In this document: positions 32,925 to 40,145 of the stretch, in pieces
Layout: the number at the start of each line of letters is the position of its first letter
Numbering within the stretch: position 1 is the stretch's first letter
Source: Acidobacteriota bacterium
GTDB taxonomy: Bacteria; Acidobacteriota; Thermoanaerobaculia; Thermoanaerobaculales; Thermoanaerobaculaceae
Length of the DNA stretch: 40,409 nucleotides
Direction of reading: 5' to 3'
NCBI GenBank assembly: GCA_004298115.1
Contig: SCRJ01000146.1
Span: forward strand, 1-40,409
Notes under the pieces: generated by a model
The model's database searches: none
The model's input: the letters and a program-made list of their open reading frames with translations, nothing else
What the model was told of the DNA's origin: nothing
Position numbers and translations under genes: made by a program

Positions 32925-34331
32925 TCAGCGGCTCCCCGGCGCGGCCGCAACGTCGGCCGGCACCCGCACGCCCGCGGTCTGGGCGCCGTCGAGCTCGGCG
33001 GGCATGCGCCGCAGCGCGAGCAGGTAGTCGGCGACGGCGCCCGCCTCCTCCTCGGTGCCCGGGAACGGCGGCATGTACGGGCGAACCGTGTGCATGGTGC
33101 GCAGGTACCCCTTGACCACGTTCCGATCCCAGGGCCTGGGGCCGTACAGGTTGGTCAGCTTGGCGAGGACGGAGTTGACGCCCGAGGTGGTGTGGCAGCG
33201 GGTGCAACAGATCAGGAACAGCTCGCGTCCGGCTTCCTCGCGGTTGGCGGGCGTGATCGTACGCGACGAGACGTACGTGGCGTGGGCGAGCACACCGTCC
33301 TCCTGCAGCAGCGGCACGACGTCGGCGCGAATGCCGTTGGCGTACATGTAATTCGCGATCACGAAAGGCTTGCGGATGAACTCCCGCACCCGCTCGAACG
33401 ATCCCAGCATGACCAGGACCAGAGCGAAGGGGAGCACGAGCACCGCGCGCGGCAGCCGGCGCGGCGCGAGTGCACCCCACGCGGCGATGAGGAGCACGGC
33501 GATCGCCATCGCCGCGAGCGCGACGGCGACGTCGCGGTACCAGCCCTGGTACGCCTGCGTGGTCAGGGCGACCGGCACGTTCGCACGCATCCAGCCGGGC
33601 ACGCGAGCGCGGTACCACAACCCCCCGGCCAGCGCGAACGGCGTCCACGCGAGGATCCACGCGGAGAGCAACCGGACGGCCTGCGCCCGCAGCTCCCGCT
33701 CGGAGCGCGTCAGGAAGAAGGCGAGACCGACCGCGAACAGCCCCGCCGCGAGCATCGCCACCGGGGTTCGGAAGGCGAGCTGGGGGAGGTAGAGCGGGTT
33801 GAAGACGCCCGAGAGAAAACTGCGCCGGGCGAGCCAGCTTCCCGGCTCCATCATGAACGACAGGATCGCCACGATGATCGCCAAGGTGAGCCAGGAGAGT
33901 ACGGACAGCGCGGCGCCGAGGGCGATGTGGGCGCGCTTGTGTCGCTGCCCCATGCGCTTCCAGCTGAGGAAGTAGGCCATGATCGCGATGACCTCGAGGC
34001 AGAACACGATCCACTCGACGAACCAGGCGCCGAAGAAGACCCGGATCAGACTGCCGATCGCGGCCGGATTCACGAGCGAAGTGGCGAACCAGATCCCCAC
34101 CCCGGTGAGGGCGCCCACGCTGGTCGTAATGATGAAGCACACCGCGAGGGTGCGGTATGCGAGGCGGTCCCAGTCGGGCCGGTGGTGACGCGCGCCGTGC
34201 AGCTCCATCATCGTGACGAGCGGGATGGCGCCCACCGCCAACGCATGGTTGATCATCACGTGAAGAACGGCGATCCCGGCGATGAGCATGCGGTTGCCGG
34301 CGAAGTCCAGATGGAAGATGGGAAAGTCCAC
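32925..34331 (-). CDS. cytochrome bd-like oxidase subunit I with C-terminal heme-c domain (copy 2)
   Basis: A 468-residue CydA-like protein. The first helix IAVLHVMINHALAVGAIP and the TSVGALTGVGIWFATSLVNPAAIGSL segment match copy 1 at 3552-4919. The heme-c motif is CTRCH at 376-380, with Met in RPYMPPFPGT as likely axial ligand. No canonical CydA quinol loop is apparent. The complex probably reduces O2 with electrons arriving at heme c. The start is GTG 34331 with a strong GGAGGTGA seven bases upstream. It lies downstream of a thioferritin-like and an Fe-S protein gene, pointing to oxygen protection. The 236-bp gap upstream may hold its own promoter. Confidence 0.82.
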   Translation of the reverse strand: MDFPIFHLDFAGNRMLIAGIAVLHVMINHALAVGAIPLVTMMELHGARHHRPDWDRLAYRTLAVCFIITTSVGALTGVGIWFATSLVNPAAIGSLIRVFFGAWFVEWIVFCLEVIAIMAYFLSWKRMGQRHKRAHIALGAALSVLSWLTLAIIVAILSFMMEPGSWLARRSFLSGVFNPLYLPQLAFRTPVAMLAAGLFAVGLAFFLTRSERELRAQAVRLLSAWILAWTPFALAGGLWYRARVPGWMRANVPVALTTQAYQGWYRDVAVALAAMAIAVLLIAAWGALAPRRLPRAVLVLPFALVLVMLGSFERVREFIRKPFVIANYMYANGIRADVVPLLQEDGVLAHATYVSSRTITPANREEAGRELFLICCTRCHTTSGVNSVLAKLTNLYGPRPWDRNVVKGYLRTMHTVRPYMPPFPGTEEEAGAVADYLLALRRMPAELDGAQTAGVRVPADVAAAPGSR

Positions 34332-34560
34332 GTTGCCGTCACCTCCCTGCGCCGGCAGGCGAACCCGGGGCCGAGATCTCCGGCCGGGGTTTGACGGTCG
34401 GCCCGGCCGCGCGCTGCAGGTGCCCAGTTACCTTCTGGTTGCGTCTCACATCGGTTGCGACTCGACAAAGGCTATCACAGGAGCGCCCGTGTTTCGGCGC
34501 ACTCGGTACGGCGGCGCCCGTACCGCCCGGCCGCGGCCGATCGATCCCAAAGCGCAAAGT

Positions 34561-34583
34561 GTAACAATCAGGTACCTGGTACC
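34561..34583. repeat. palindromic 3'-end element, copy 3
   Basis: GTAAC (34561-34565), AATCA, GGTACC-T-GGTACC (34571-34583). The expected right outer arm reads TTTCA and lies in coding sequence. The stop codon of the minus-strand Fe-S protein (34568-34570) is inside the five-base spacer, and the element encodes the C-terminus VVPGT. Confidence 0.88.
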
Positions 34584-35704
34584 ACACGTTTCACGCGCAG
34601 CGCGCTGGCCACCAGGCGGCCGGTCTGCGCGACGGTTCGCACCAGCCCATGCCGGTGAAACGAGCGCTTGACCGCCCACGTCACCAGCGTCTTCGGCGGT
34701 GTCGTCCGCTCCGAGCGGGGTCGGGGCACCAGTGCGATCGCGTCGGTCGGGCAGGCGACGGAGCACGACCCGCAGCCGATGCAGCGCTCACCCGCCACGA
34801 CGAAAAGGCCGTCATGCTCGAGGACGGCGTCCATCGGGCAGCGTGCGGCGCACTCGCCGCAGCCGGAGCAGCCAGCGGGGTCGATTGCGGCTGCGTAGTC
34901 GCTGCGAACGAGCAGGTACGGCGCGCCGAACTCCTTCACCCCGCGGAGGAAGCCGCAGCAACACGAGCAGCAGTTGCAGACGAACATCTGGTCGCGCTGC
35001 ACGTTGTAGGTGCAGTGCACGAGGCCTTCGCGTTCGGCCAGGTCGAGCACCCCGAACGCTTCGTCCCGGCTGATCGCCCTGCCCCACGGCGGCATGTCGT
35101 CGTAGGCGTTATCGAGGTTGGAGAACGCCAGACAGGTTTCGCTCGTGTGGCTGCACGGCGAGCCCATGAGCGCTCGCTCCCGGCGGCAGATGCACGGGGC
35201 GACCCGGAACGACCGCGCGTGCGAAAGCATCTGGCGCACGTCGTCAGTACGCAACACCTCCGCGTGGCCCTGGATGTGGGCGTTGACCGGCACCACCCGG
35301 GCGAGGGCCGGCCCGCTGCCTCCGACGGTGCGCATCAGCGTGGGGATGTACTCCTCACACAGGGCCGCAAGCTCGGCGTCCATACGATCGAGCTGGAATT
35401 CGTAGATGCCGATGACGAACGGTGCGAGCATGTAGAGCTTCCCGCCGCCCCTGCGAAGAACGAGGATCTGCCCGCGCTCGGCCATGCCGTCGAGCGCGGC
35501 GCGAAGACTCTCGAGCGGCTGGCGAACGCGCAGGACGATCGCCTCGACGGGTTCGGGGATCGGGAGCAGGTGCAGCGCCATCTCGGCATCCTCGGGCGAG
35601 AAGATCTTCTCGAGGATGCACAACTCGACCCCGCTCTCGGTGGGCGGGAAGCCGTGCGGCAGCTCGTCGAGCTTCGCCGCCAGACGTGCGAAGACGCCGT
35701 TCAT
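34568..35704 (-). CDS. multi-cluster 4Fe-4S protein of unknown function
   Basis: A 378-residue cytosolic Fe-S protein. The N-terminal half (about 1-110) has a winged-helix-like stretch (LESLRAALDGMAERGQILVLRRGGGKLYMLAPF). The middle has cysteines C171, C173, C184 and C191, C231, and the unusual CNCCSCCC run at 243-250. The C-terminus is a 2[4Fe-4S] ferredoxin domain, CSGCGECAARCP (279-290) and CIGCGSCSVACP (308-319). Relatives are annotated only as 4Fe-4S proteins, and the electron partner is unknown. ATG 35704 has GAGAGG five bases upstream. It lies between the thioferritin-like gene and the oxidase, and its last codons are from a palindromic element. Confidence 0.75.
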   Translation of the reverse strand: MNGVFARLAAKLDELPHGFPPTESGVELCILEKIFSPEDAEMALHLLPIPEPVEAIVLRVRQPLESLRAALDGMAERGQILVLRRGGGKLYMLAPFVIGIYEFQLDRMDAELAALCEEYIPTLMRTVGGSGPALARVVPVNAHIQGHAEVLRTDDVRQMLSHARSFRVAPCICRRERALMGSPCSHTSETCLAFSNLDNAYDDMPPWGRAISRDEAFGVLDLAEREGLVHCTYNVQRDQMFVCNCCSCCCGFLRGVKEFGAPYLLVRSDYAAAIDPAGCSGCGECAARCPMDAVLEHDGLFVVAGERCIGCGSCSVACPTDAIALVPRPRSERTTPPKTLVTWAVKRSFHRHGLVRTVAQTGRLVASALRVKRVVPGT

Positions 35705-35775
35705 GTCGCCTCTCGTACCAGCGTAACACCTGCCGGTTCGCGGCTCCACCGCTTCCCCGCGCTCGTCTCCAATCT

Positions 35776-35808
35776 GTAACCTCGCGGTACCAGGTACCAA
35801 AATGTTAC
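35776..35808. repeat. palindromic 3'-end element, copy 4 (complete 33-bp form)
   Basis: The intact version: GTAAC-CTCGC-GGTACC-A-GGTACC-AAAAT-GTTAC. Both outer arms and the core are perfect inverted repeats, with two non-pairing 5-base spacers. The right arm GTTAC (35804-35808) contains the TAA stop of the minus-strand ferritin-like gene (35805-35807). Confidence 0.93.
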
Positions 35809-36308
35809 GTATTGCCGCGGGAGACCATGAGGTCGAGGTCTTCCTTGAGGCTTTGCAGGTCCTCTTCGTGTTCGACCTCCTGCTCGAGGATGGTGAGCGC
35901 GATGTTGTAGGTCACCATGTCCTTGTCCTTGGTCGCATCCATGAGCTTCTTGTACGTGTCGATGGCGCACTGCTCGCCGGCGATGTTCTGGGCGAGAAGG
36001 ACGGCGACGTACGGATCGTCCGGGGCATCGTAGGCGCAGGGGCTGAGCTCGAACCACCGTCTCGGGTCGGTGACCGGCGCACCGCCGAGCTGGATGATGC
36101 GTCCCACGAGCAGCGTGGCGTGGTTGAGCTCCTCGGTGGCGTGCAGCGTCAGCTCGGCCACGACCGCGTCCTTCATCGGCCCCTTGATCACCTTGGCGCC
36201 GAGCCAGTACTGGTGGTAGGCGAGCCACTCGCTGGCGTACGCCGCGTTGAGCAGGCGCAGCAGCTCGTCGACGTCCATCCCGATGATCTTCCGGCCCATC
36301 GTCCCCAT
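35805..36308 (-). CDS. ferritin-like protein, probable thioferritin (DPSL)
   Basis: A 167-residue four-helix ferritin-like protein. Iron ligands are suggested by Glu27 (SEWLAYHQYW), Glu60/His63 (ATEELNHA), Glu112 (AGEQCAI) and the EQEVEHEED run (about 143-150). Cys91 and Cys114 fit the conserved cysteine pair of Dps-like thioferritins (DPSL), which store iron while removing peroxide. Ferritins and Dps lack this pair. ATG 36308 has GGGGAGG six bases upstream; a longer frame to 36410 is Arg-rich and unlikely. It heads a minus-strand run with an Fe-S protein and a bd-like oxidase, which suggests protection from oxygen and peroxide. Confidence 0.78.
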   Translation of the reverse strand: MGTMGRKIIGMDVDELLRLLNAAYASEWLAYHQYWLGAKVIKGPMKDAVVAELTLHATEELNHATLLVGRIIQLGGAPVTDPRRWFELSPCAYDAPDDPYVAVLLAQNIAGEQCAIDTYKKLMDATKDKDMVTYNIALTILEQEVEHEEDLQSLKEDLDLMVSRGNT

Positions 36309-36464
36309 TGCCGCCTCCCCGGTTGCCGCCTTGTCCCGGCAGCCTAGCACTCGTCGCCGGCCCGTGCGGCGTTCCGGCGGGCCTCGGGAGCTGCGCCCCG
36401 GCGCAGGCAACGCAGCAACCAGCCTCGCTCACCACCGCCGGCCTTTCGACGGTTCTCCCGCGCG

Positions 36465-38600
36465 CTAGAAGTGGAGCCGGACGCTCCCGTAAGCCTCACG
36501 CCCGGGGCCGGGCTGGTACGAGTTGCCGTCGGCGTCCGGCTCGGTGAACGCGATGTATCTCTTGCCGCCGAGGTTCCGGCCGGACAGTAGGAACTCGGCC
36601 GCCGTGCCGGCCAGACGCGTCCTGTACGACACCCGGGCGCTGACCAGCGTGTAGCCGCCGATCCAGGTGGTGTTCGTCGGGTCGATGTACGCCCTCGACT
36701 GCAAGTCGGCGCCGATGCCAATCATGAGTTCCGGCGTGACCCGGTACTCGGCGTCCAGGGCCGCCTGGTGCCGCGGCGAGTTGGGCAGCCAGGTGTCGAA
36801 GTAGGCGTCGTCGTCGAAGCGCACCTGCTCGTAGCGGAAGCGGGAGTAGGTGTAGGCCAGCTCCATCGAGAGCCTGGGGCTCGGGAAGAACCCGATCGCG
36901 GTCTCCACGCCGTAGCGGCGGCTCGAGCCGGCGTTGTCGTAGAACGTCTCCAGCGGCCGCGACTCGACGCGGTAGCGGCCGAAGTCGTTTGCGGTGAGCA
37001 GGCGGAAGACCGCGACGTCGTAGGTGAGCTGGCCCGCGAGCGAGCCGCGCGCCCCCACCTCCTCGCCGTGCGAGGTGGCGGGGACGAGATGCTCGTTGAA
37101 ACCCCCGAAGCGGTCGGGGTTGTTGGCGAGCTCCTCCGTCGCCGGCGGCAAGAAGCCCTGCGCCCACGAGATGTAGGCGCCGAACGCGGGCGTCGGGTTC
37201 CAAGCCACGCCGATCCGCCCGGTCGTCTTCGCAAACGACTTCCGTCCCGAGAGGTCGAGCTCCGGCGTGGCGAGGTTGTCGGCGAGCGTGTTCGAGATCG
37301 AGTCGTGCCGCACCCCCGCCATCACGCTCCACGCGCGGGAGAGCTCGAGCCGATCGAGGAGGTAGACGCCGACGCCGCGCTGGTGCACCACCTGGTCCGT
37401 GAGGACCGTCGTCCCCTCCCGGGCGTCCCCCAGGTTGGGGCGCTGGATCTCGCCGAAGCGCTGGCCGTCGAGGTCGGCGCCGATCGTGAGGTCGTTGGCC
37501 GCGGGGCCGATCGGGGTCCTGGTGCGGTACTGGAGGAAGCCGCCGGGCGACTGGTAGTCGCGGTGGTCCACCGACGAGGGCACGGACTCGGTCCAGCGGG
37601 TGAACCGCGAATAGGCCGCGAACGCCAGCTCGGAGCGCGCCGTGAGGGCGAGCGTGCCGGTGACGCCGACGGTGGCCCGTCTGGTGCGCTGGAACTCGTC
37701 GTACGTCAGCGCGTCGGGGTTCGCCTGCCGGGGGTCCTGGCGGACCTGCTCGAGGTTGAGGCCCTCGGCGTTCTGGTTGAAGAAGTCGGTGCCGGCCACG
37801 ATCGCGGTGAGGCGGTTGCCCGGCCCGAGGTCGAAGTTGAACTTGCCATACAGGTTGGTCGCGCGGGCCGCGGTGTGGACGCGGCAGCCGTCCTCCGTCA
37901 TGCGGGAGGCGGACACGCGGTAGTTCATCGCGCCGTCGGTCCCGCCCGCCTCGGCGAGCGTCTTCCAGAAGCCGTGCGAGCCGGCGCTCGCCGAGACCCG
38001 GCCCTCCACCGGGTCGGGGCCGCCGTCGCGCGTCTCGATGTTGAGGATCCCCCCCGAGGCGCCGCCTCCGAAGAGCGCCGAGGCGGGCCCCCGGAACACC
38101 TCGATGCGCCTGACCGTCGCCCAGTCCACGTCGAACAGGTCCGGCGCGAAGCCGGTCGGGTCGTTGAGGGGCAGGCCGTCGAGCACCACCTTGATGCCGC
38201 GGATGCCGCGCTCCGTCAGGATCCCCTGGCCGCGGATCGAGAGGTGCACCCTCTCCTCGTCGGCCTGGTTGTCCACCTTGACGCCCGGCACGAGCCGGAG
38301 CGCCTCGTCGGCGCCGATCGTCCGCGGCAGGGTGGCGAGGGCCTCGCCCTCGATCACCGTGGTCGCCGCCGGGTTCTCCTGCAGCGGGATGTCCATACGC
38401 GGTGCGGTGACGACGATCGCGGTGGCGCTGCCATGCGGGAGCGCCTGCTCGGCGGGCGCCGGCGCCGGCGTGGGTGTCGGTGACGGGGCCTCGGCGCGCG
38501 TGACCGTCGCGCCGGCCAGGAGCGCGGCGACGCCCAGCGACAGCCCGGCGCGGGCCCGTCGCCGACGCGGTGGGAGGAGCCCCGGCACCGTTCTCGTCAT
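36465..38600 (-). CDS. TonB-dependent outer-membrane receptor
   Basis: A 711-residue receptor. A basic N-region and a helix (LGVAALLAGATVTRAEA) form the signal peptide. A Pro/Thr-rich stretch leads to the TonB box AIVVTAP. The plug domain follows (ENPAATTVIEGEALATLP...; SIRGQG; VVLDGLPLNDP; VEVFRGPASALFGGGASGGILNIET-like motif), then a 22-strand barrel ending in Phe (SVRLHF). It imports a ligand, probably an iron chelate or similar, using the TonB system encoded at 22376-25586. The start is uncertain: ATG 38600, GTG 38609 or TTG 38615; GGAGGAG lies best for the upstream ones. Confidence 0.9.
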   Translation of the reverse strand: MTRTVPGLLPPRRRRARAGLSLGVAALLAGATVTRAEAPSPTPTPAPAPAEQALPHGSATAIVVTAPRMDIPLQENPAATTVIEGEALATLPRTIGADEALRLVPGVKVDNQADEERVHLSIRGQGILTERGIRGIKVVLDGLPLNDPTGFAPDLFDVDWATVRRIEVFRGPASALFGGGASGGILNIETRDGGPDPVEGRVSASAGSHGFWKTLAEAGGTDGAMNYRVSASRMTEDGCRVHTAARATNLYGKFNFDLGPGNRLTAIVAGTDFFNQNAEGLNLEQVRQDPRQANPDALTYDEFQRTRRATVGVTGTLALTARSELAFAAYSRFTRWTESVPSSVDHRDYQSPGGFLQYRTRTPIGPAANDLTIGADLDGQRFGEIQRPNLGDAREGTTVLTDQVVHQRGVGVYLLDRLELSRAWSVMAGVRHDSISNTLADNLATPELDLSGRKSFAKTTGRIGVAWNPTPAFGAYISWAQGFLPPATEELANNPDRFGGFNEHLVPATSHGEEVGARGSLAGQLTYDVAVFRLLTANDFGRYRVESRPLETFYDNAGSSRRYGVETAIGFFPSPRLSMELAYTYSRFRYEQVRFDDDAYFDTWLPNSPRHQAALDAEYRVTPELMIGIGADLQSRAYIDPTNTTWIGGYTLVSARVSYRTRLAGTAAEFLLSGRNLGGKRYIAFTEPDADGNSYQPGPGREAYGSVRLHF

Positions 38601-38664
38601 CGTGCTCACGTCCAAGGCGGTCTCCTCCTGGCCCGGGCCGGTCCCGCCCGGTCGCCGTGCCGGT

Positions 38665-38693
38665 CTCCTAGTACGGCCGCGCGGCGCTGTCAA
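38665..38693 (-). promoter_or_regulatory. possible promoter of the TonB-dependent receptor
   Basis: On the minus strand TTGACA (38693-38688) and TAGGAG (38670-38665) are 17 bp apart. The -35 is perfect, the -10 is weak. The predicted leader is about 55 nt. No Fur-box-like inverted repeat was recognised. Confidence 0.4.
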
Positions 38694-38724
38694 CCCCGGA
38701 TGAGGCCGCGGCGCAGCGCCTGGC

Positions 38725-39504
38725 TCAGTGCCAGCTGCCGTACATTGGATTCGGGAGGACGAAGAACTCCCGGCCGAACTCGGAGAACGCGGGATCGCCC
38801 TGGTGCGCGATCGCCTGGCTCAGGCCGGGGAAGTCGAAGATGTTGTCGCCGAGGAAAGCCACGATCGTGAGCGGCGGCAGTCCCGCGGGCGTCGTCCCGT
38901 TCGCCACGGCCTCGAAGCGCGGGTTCTTGTCGCCCGGCCCGCCGGCGGGCTTGCAGAGCATCACGTCGAACGGGAGCTTCTCGGCGCGGAAGTTGGCCTC
39001 GGTGTCCGGGCACTCGCCCGCGGCGCGGTTGGTGACGATCGCGATTTTGCCGCCGAGCTCGTGCACGCGTGCGAGGAACGCCGCCGCGCCCGGCAGCGGC
39101 ACCGCGGCGCGCTTCTCGGTCCAGGCGCGCCAACTCGCGGCGTTGAACGGCAGCCCCTTCTCGCTGCGCTCGATCTCGTACGGCGAGTTGTCGATCACCG
39201 TCTCGTCGGCGTCGAGAACGACGGCCCAGGTGCCGGCCGGATGCCTGACGGCCTCGCGCTCGACGCGTTCGGTCGCTTGGCGGTAGACCTGCAGGTAGAT
39301 CGCACGGTGCTCGGCCGAGTCGCGGACCCAGCGGAACGCCTCGGGGAGCCGAGCTGGCGCCGGGGTGGGGGACGCCTGCGGCGCCGCGGCCGCGGCCGGC
39401 GCGGGCGTCGCTTCGGGGAGCGCTCTCGGTGCGGGGGCGGGCGCCGTGCTCTGGCACGCCGCCGCAACGACGGCGGCGAGGACGAGGAACCAGTGGCGGG
39501 TCAT
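38725..39504 (-). CDS. HAD-superfamily acid phosphatase lipoprotein (e(P4)-like, class IIIB)
   Basis: A 259-residue lipoprotein: lipobox VAAAC, Cys17 lipidated, then a Pro/Ala-rich linker (18-52). The HAD domain has the nucleophile motif DADET at 98-102 (VVLDADETVIDN), motif II IVTNR and the metal motif GDNIFDF. This matches the class C acid phosphatase/5'-nucleotidase e(P4) family, which removes phosphate from nucleotides and other small phosphomonoesters in the periplasm or on the cell surface. ATG 39504 has GGAGGTG five bases upstream. It could salvage nucleosides, which would link to the deoxyribose-phosphate BMC, but that link is speculative. Confidence 0.9.
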   Translation of the reverse strand: MTRHWFLVLAAVVAAACQSTAPAPAPRALPEATPAPAAAAAPQASPTPAPARLPEAFRWVRDSAEHRAIYLQVYRQATERVEREAVRHPAGTWAVVLDADETVIDNSPYEIERSEKGLPFNAASWRAWTEKRAAVPLPGAAAFLARVHELGGKIAIVTNRAAGECPDTEANFRAEKLPFDVMLCKPAGGPGDKNPRFEAVANGTTPAGLPPLTIVAFLGDNIFDFPGLSQAIAHQGDPAFSEFGREFFVLPNPMYGSWH

Positions 39505-39622
39505 GGACACCTCCAACTCGTCATTCTCCACCAGATTGCGGGCATCGGCCGCGCGGTTGCCCTGCCGCTCAGGTGAAATGCCAAGGTCGACCCGGCCCAC
39601 CGGCCGCCGCCTCGACCCCCGC

Positions 39623-39823
39623 CTACAAGAATGGAACCATTGGGTGCCGGGCACCTGGACTGGCGGCCTGCACCCGGGGGTATGCCGCCTGGGGCCGCGC
39701 CGCGGGCGGTGCGGGCCCGGTCGAGACGCACGCCGCCGCGACGGCGGCGGTCGCGGCGGGCAGCAGCCGGCGGATCCGCAGGCGGCCCGTCCTCGCAACA
39801 GCAGTGGCCCAAGGCGCCGTCAT
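39623..39823 (-). CDS. candidate small lipoprotein or lipoprotein-gene remnant
   Basis: A 66-residue frame, ATG 39823 with AGGGA seven bases upstream. It has an Arg-rich N-region, a hydrophobic stretch (LLPAATAAVAAAC) with a lipobox AAAC, then STGPAPPAARPQ. This looks like the N-terminus of the neighbouring HAD phosphatase (AAVVAAACQSTAPAPAPR). It then ends within a palindromic-repeat variant (encoding SPGARHP). It may be the 5' stub of a paralogue cut off by the repeat, a genuine small lipoprotein, or chance. Confidence 0.3.
   Translation of the reverse strand: MTAPWATAVARTGRLRIRRLLPAATAAVAAACVSTGPAPPAARPQAAYPRVQAASPGARHPMVPFL
39633..39655. repeat. variant palindromic element (GGTGCC-G-GGCACC)
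   Basis: GGAAC, five bases (CATTG), then the perfect 13-bp palindrome GGTGCC-G-GGCACC. GGAAC differs by one base from the GTAAC arm of the complete element. The right outer arm is absent. It lies just before the stop of the small lipoprotein candidate. Confidence 0.55.
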
Positions 39824-40145
39824 GACGAGTCCCTTCGATACCGCCGGGCGGATGCCCGCCGCGCGGGACCGCCCGGTGTCCGGGCGTCCCGGTCGGAGAT
39901 GAAGCAAGCGCCGTGCCGTGTCCAGGAGCCGCGCATCGGTTGGGCCGCACACCCGCCATCCCGGAGCCGGGAGTTCTTCCCGGCGCCGCGGCGGTGGGGC
40001 GGTGCGCCGGGACCGAGGCGCGGTCGGGACGGCGCGGCGCGCGCCGCAAGACCCCCGGGCGCGACGCGCCCCAGGTCGGTGGCGGAACACCGGGGACGGC
40101 CGGCGCGTTGGAACAGCCGGCCAAGGCGCAACCGGGGAGGTCGAC

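Larger units (their letters stand above)
39505..40145. other. 640-bp GC-rich gap with repeat variant and one small candidate gene
   Basis: Apart from the small lipoprotein candidate (39623-39823) and the palindrome variant (39633-39655), I see no gene. Long open frames on both strands are GC-driven. Promoters for the divergent HAD phosphatase and DUF4833 genes must lie here but are not obvious. Confidence 0.4.
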
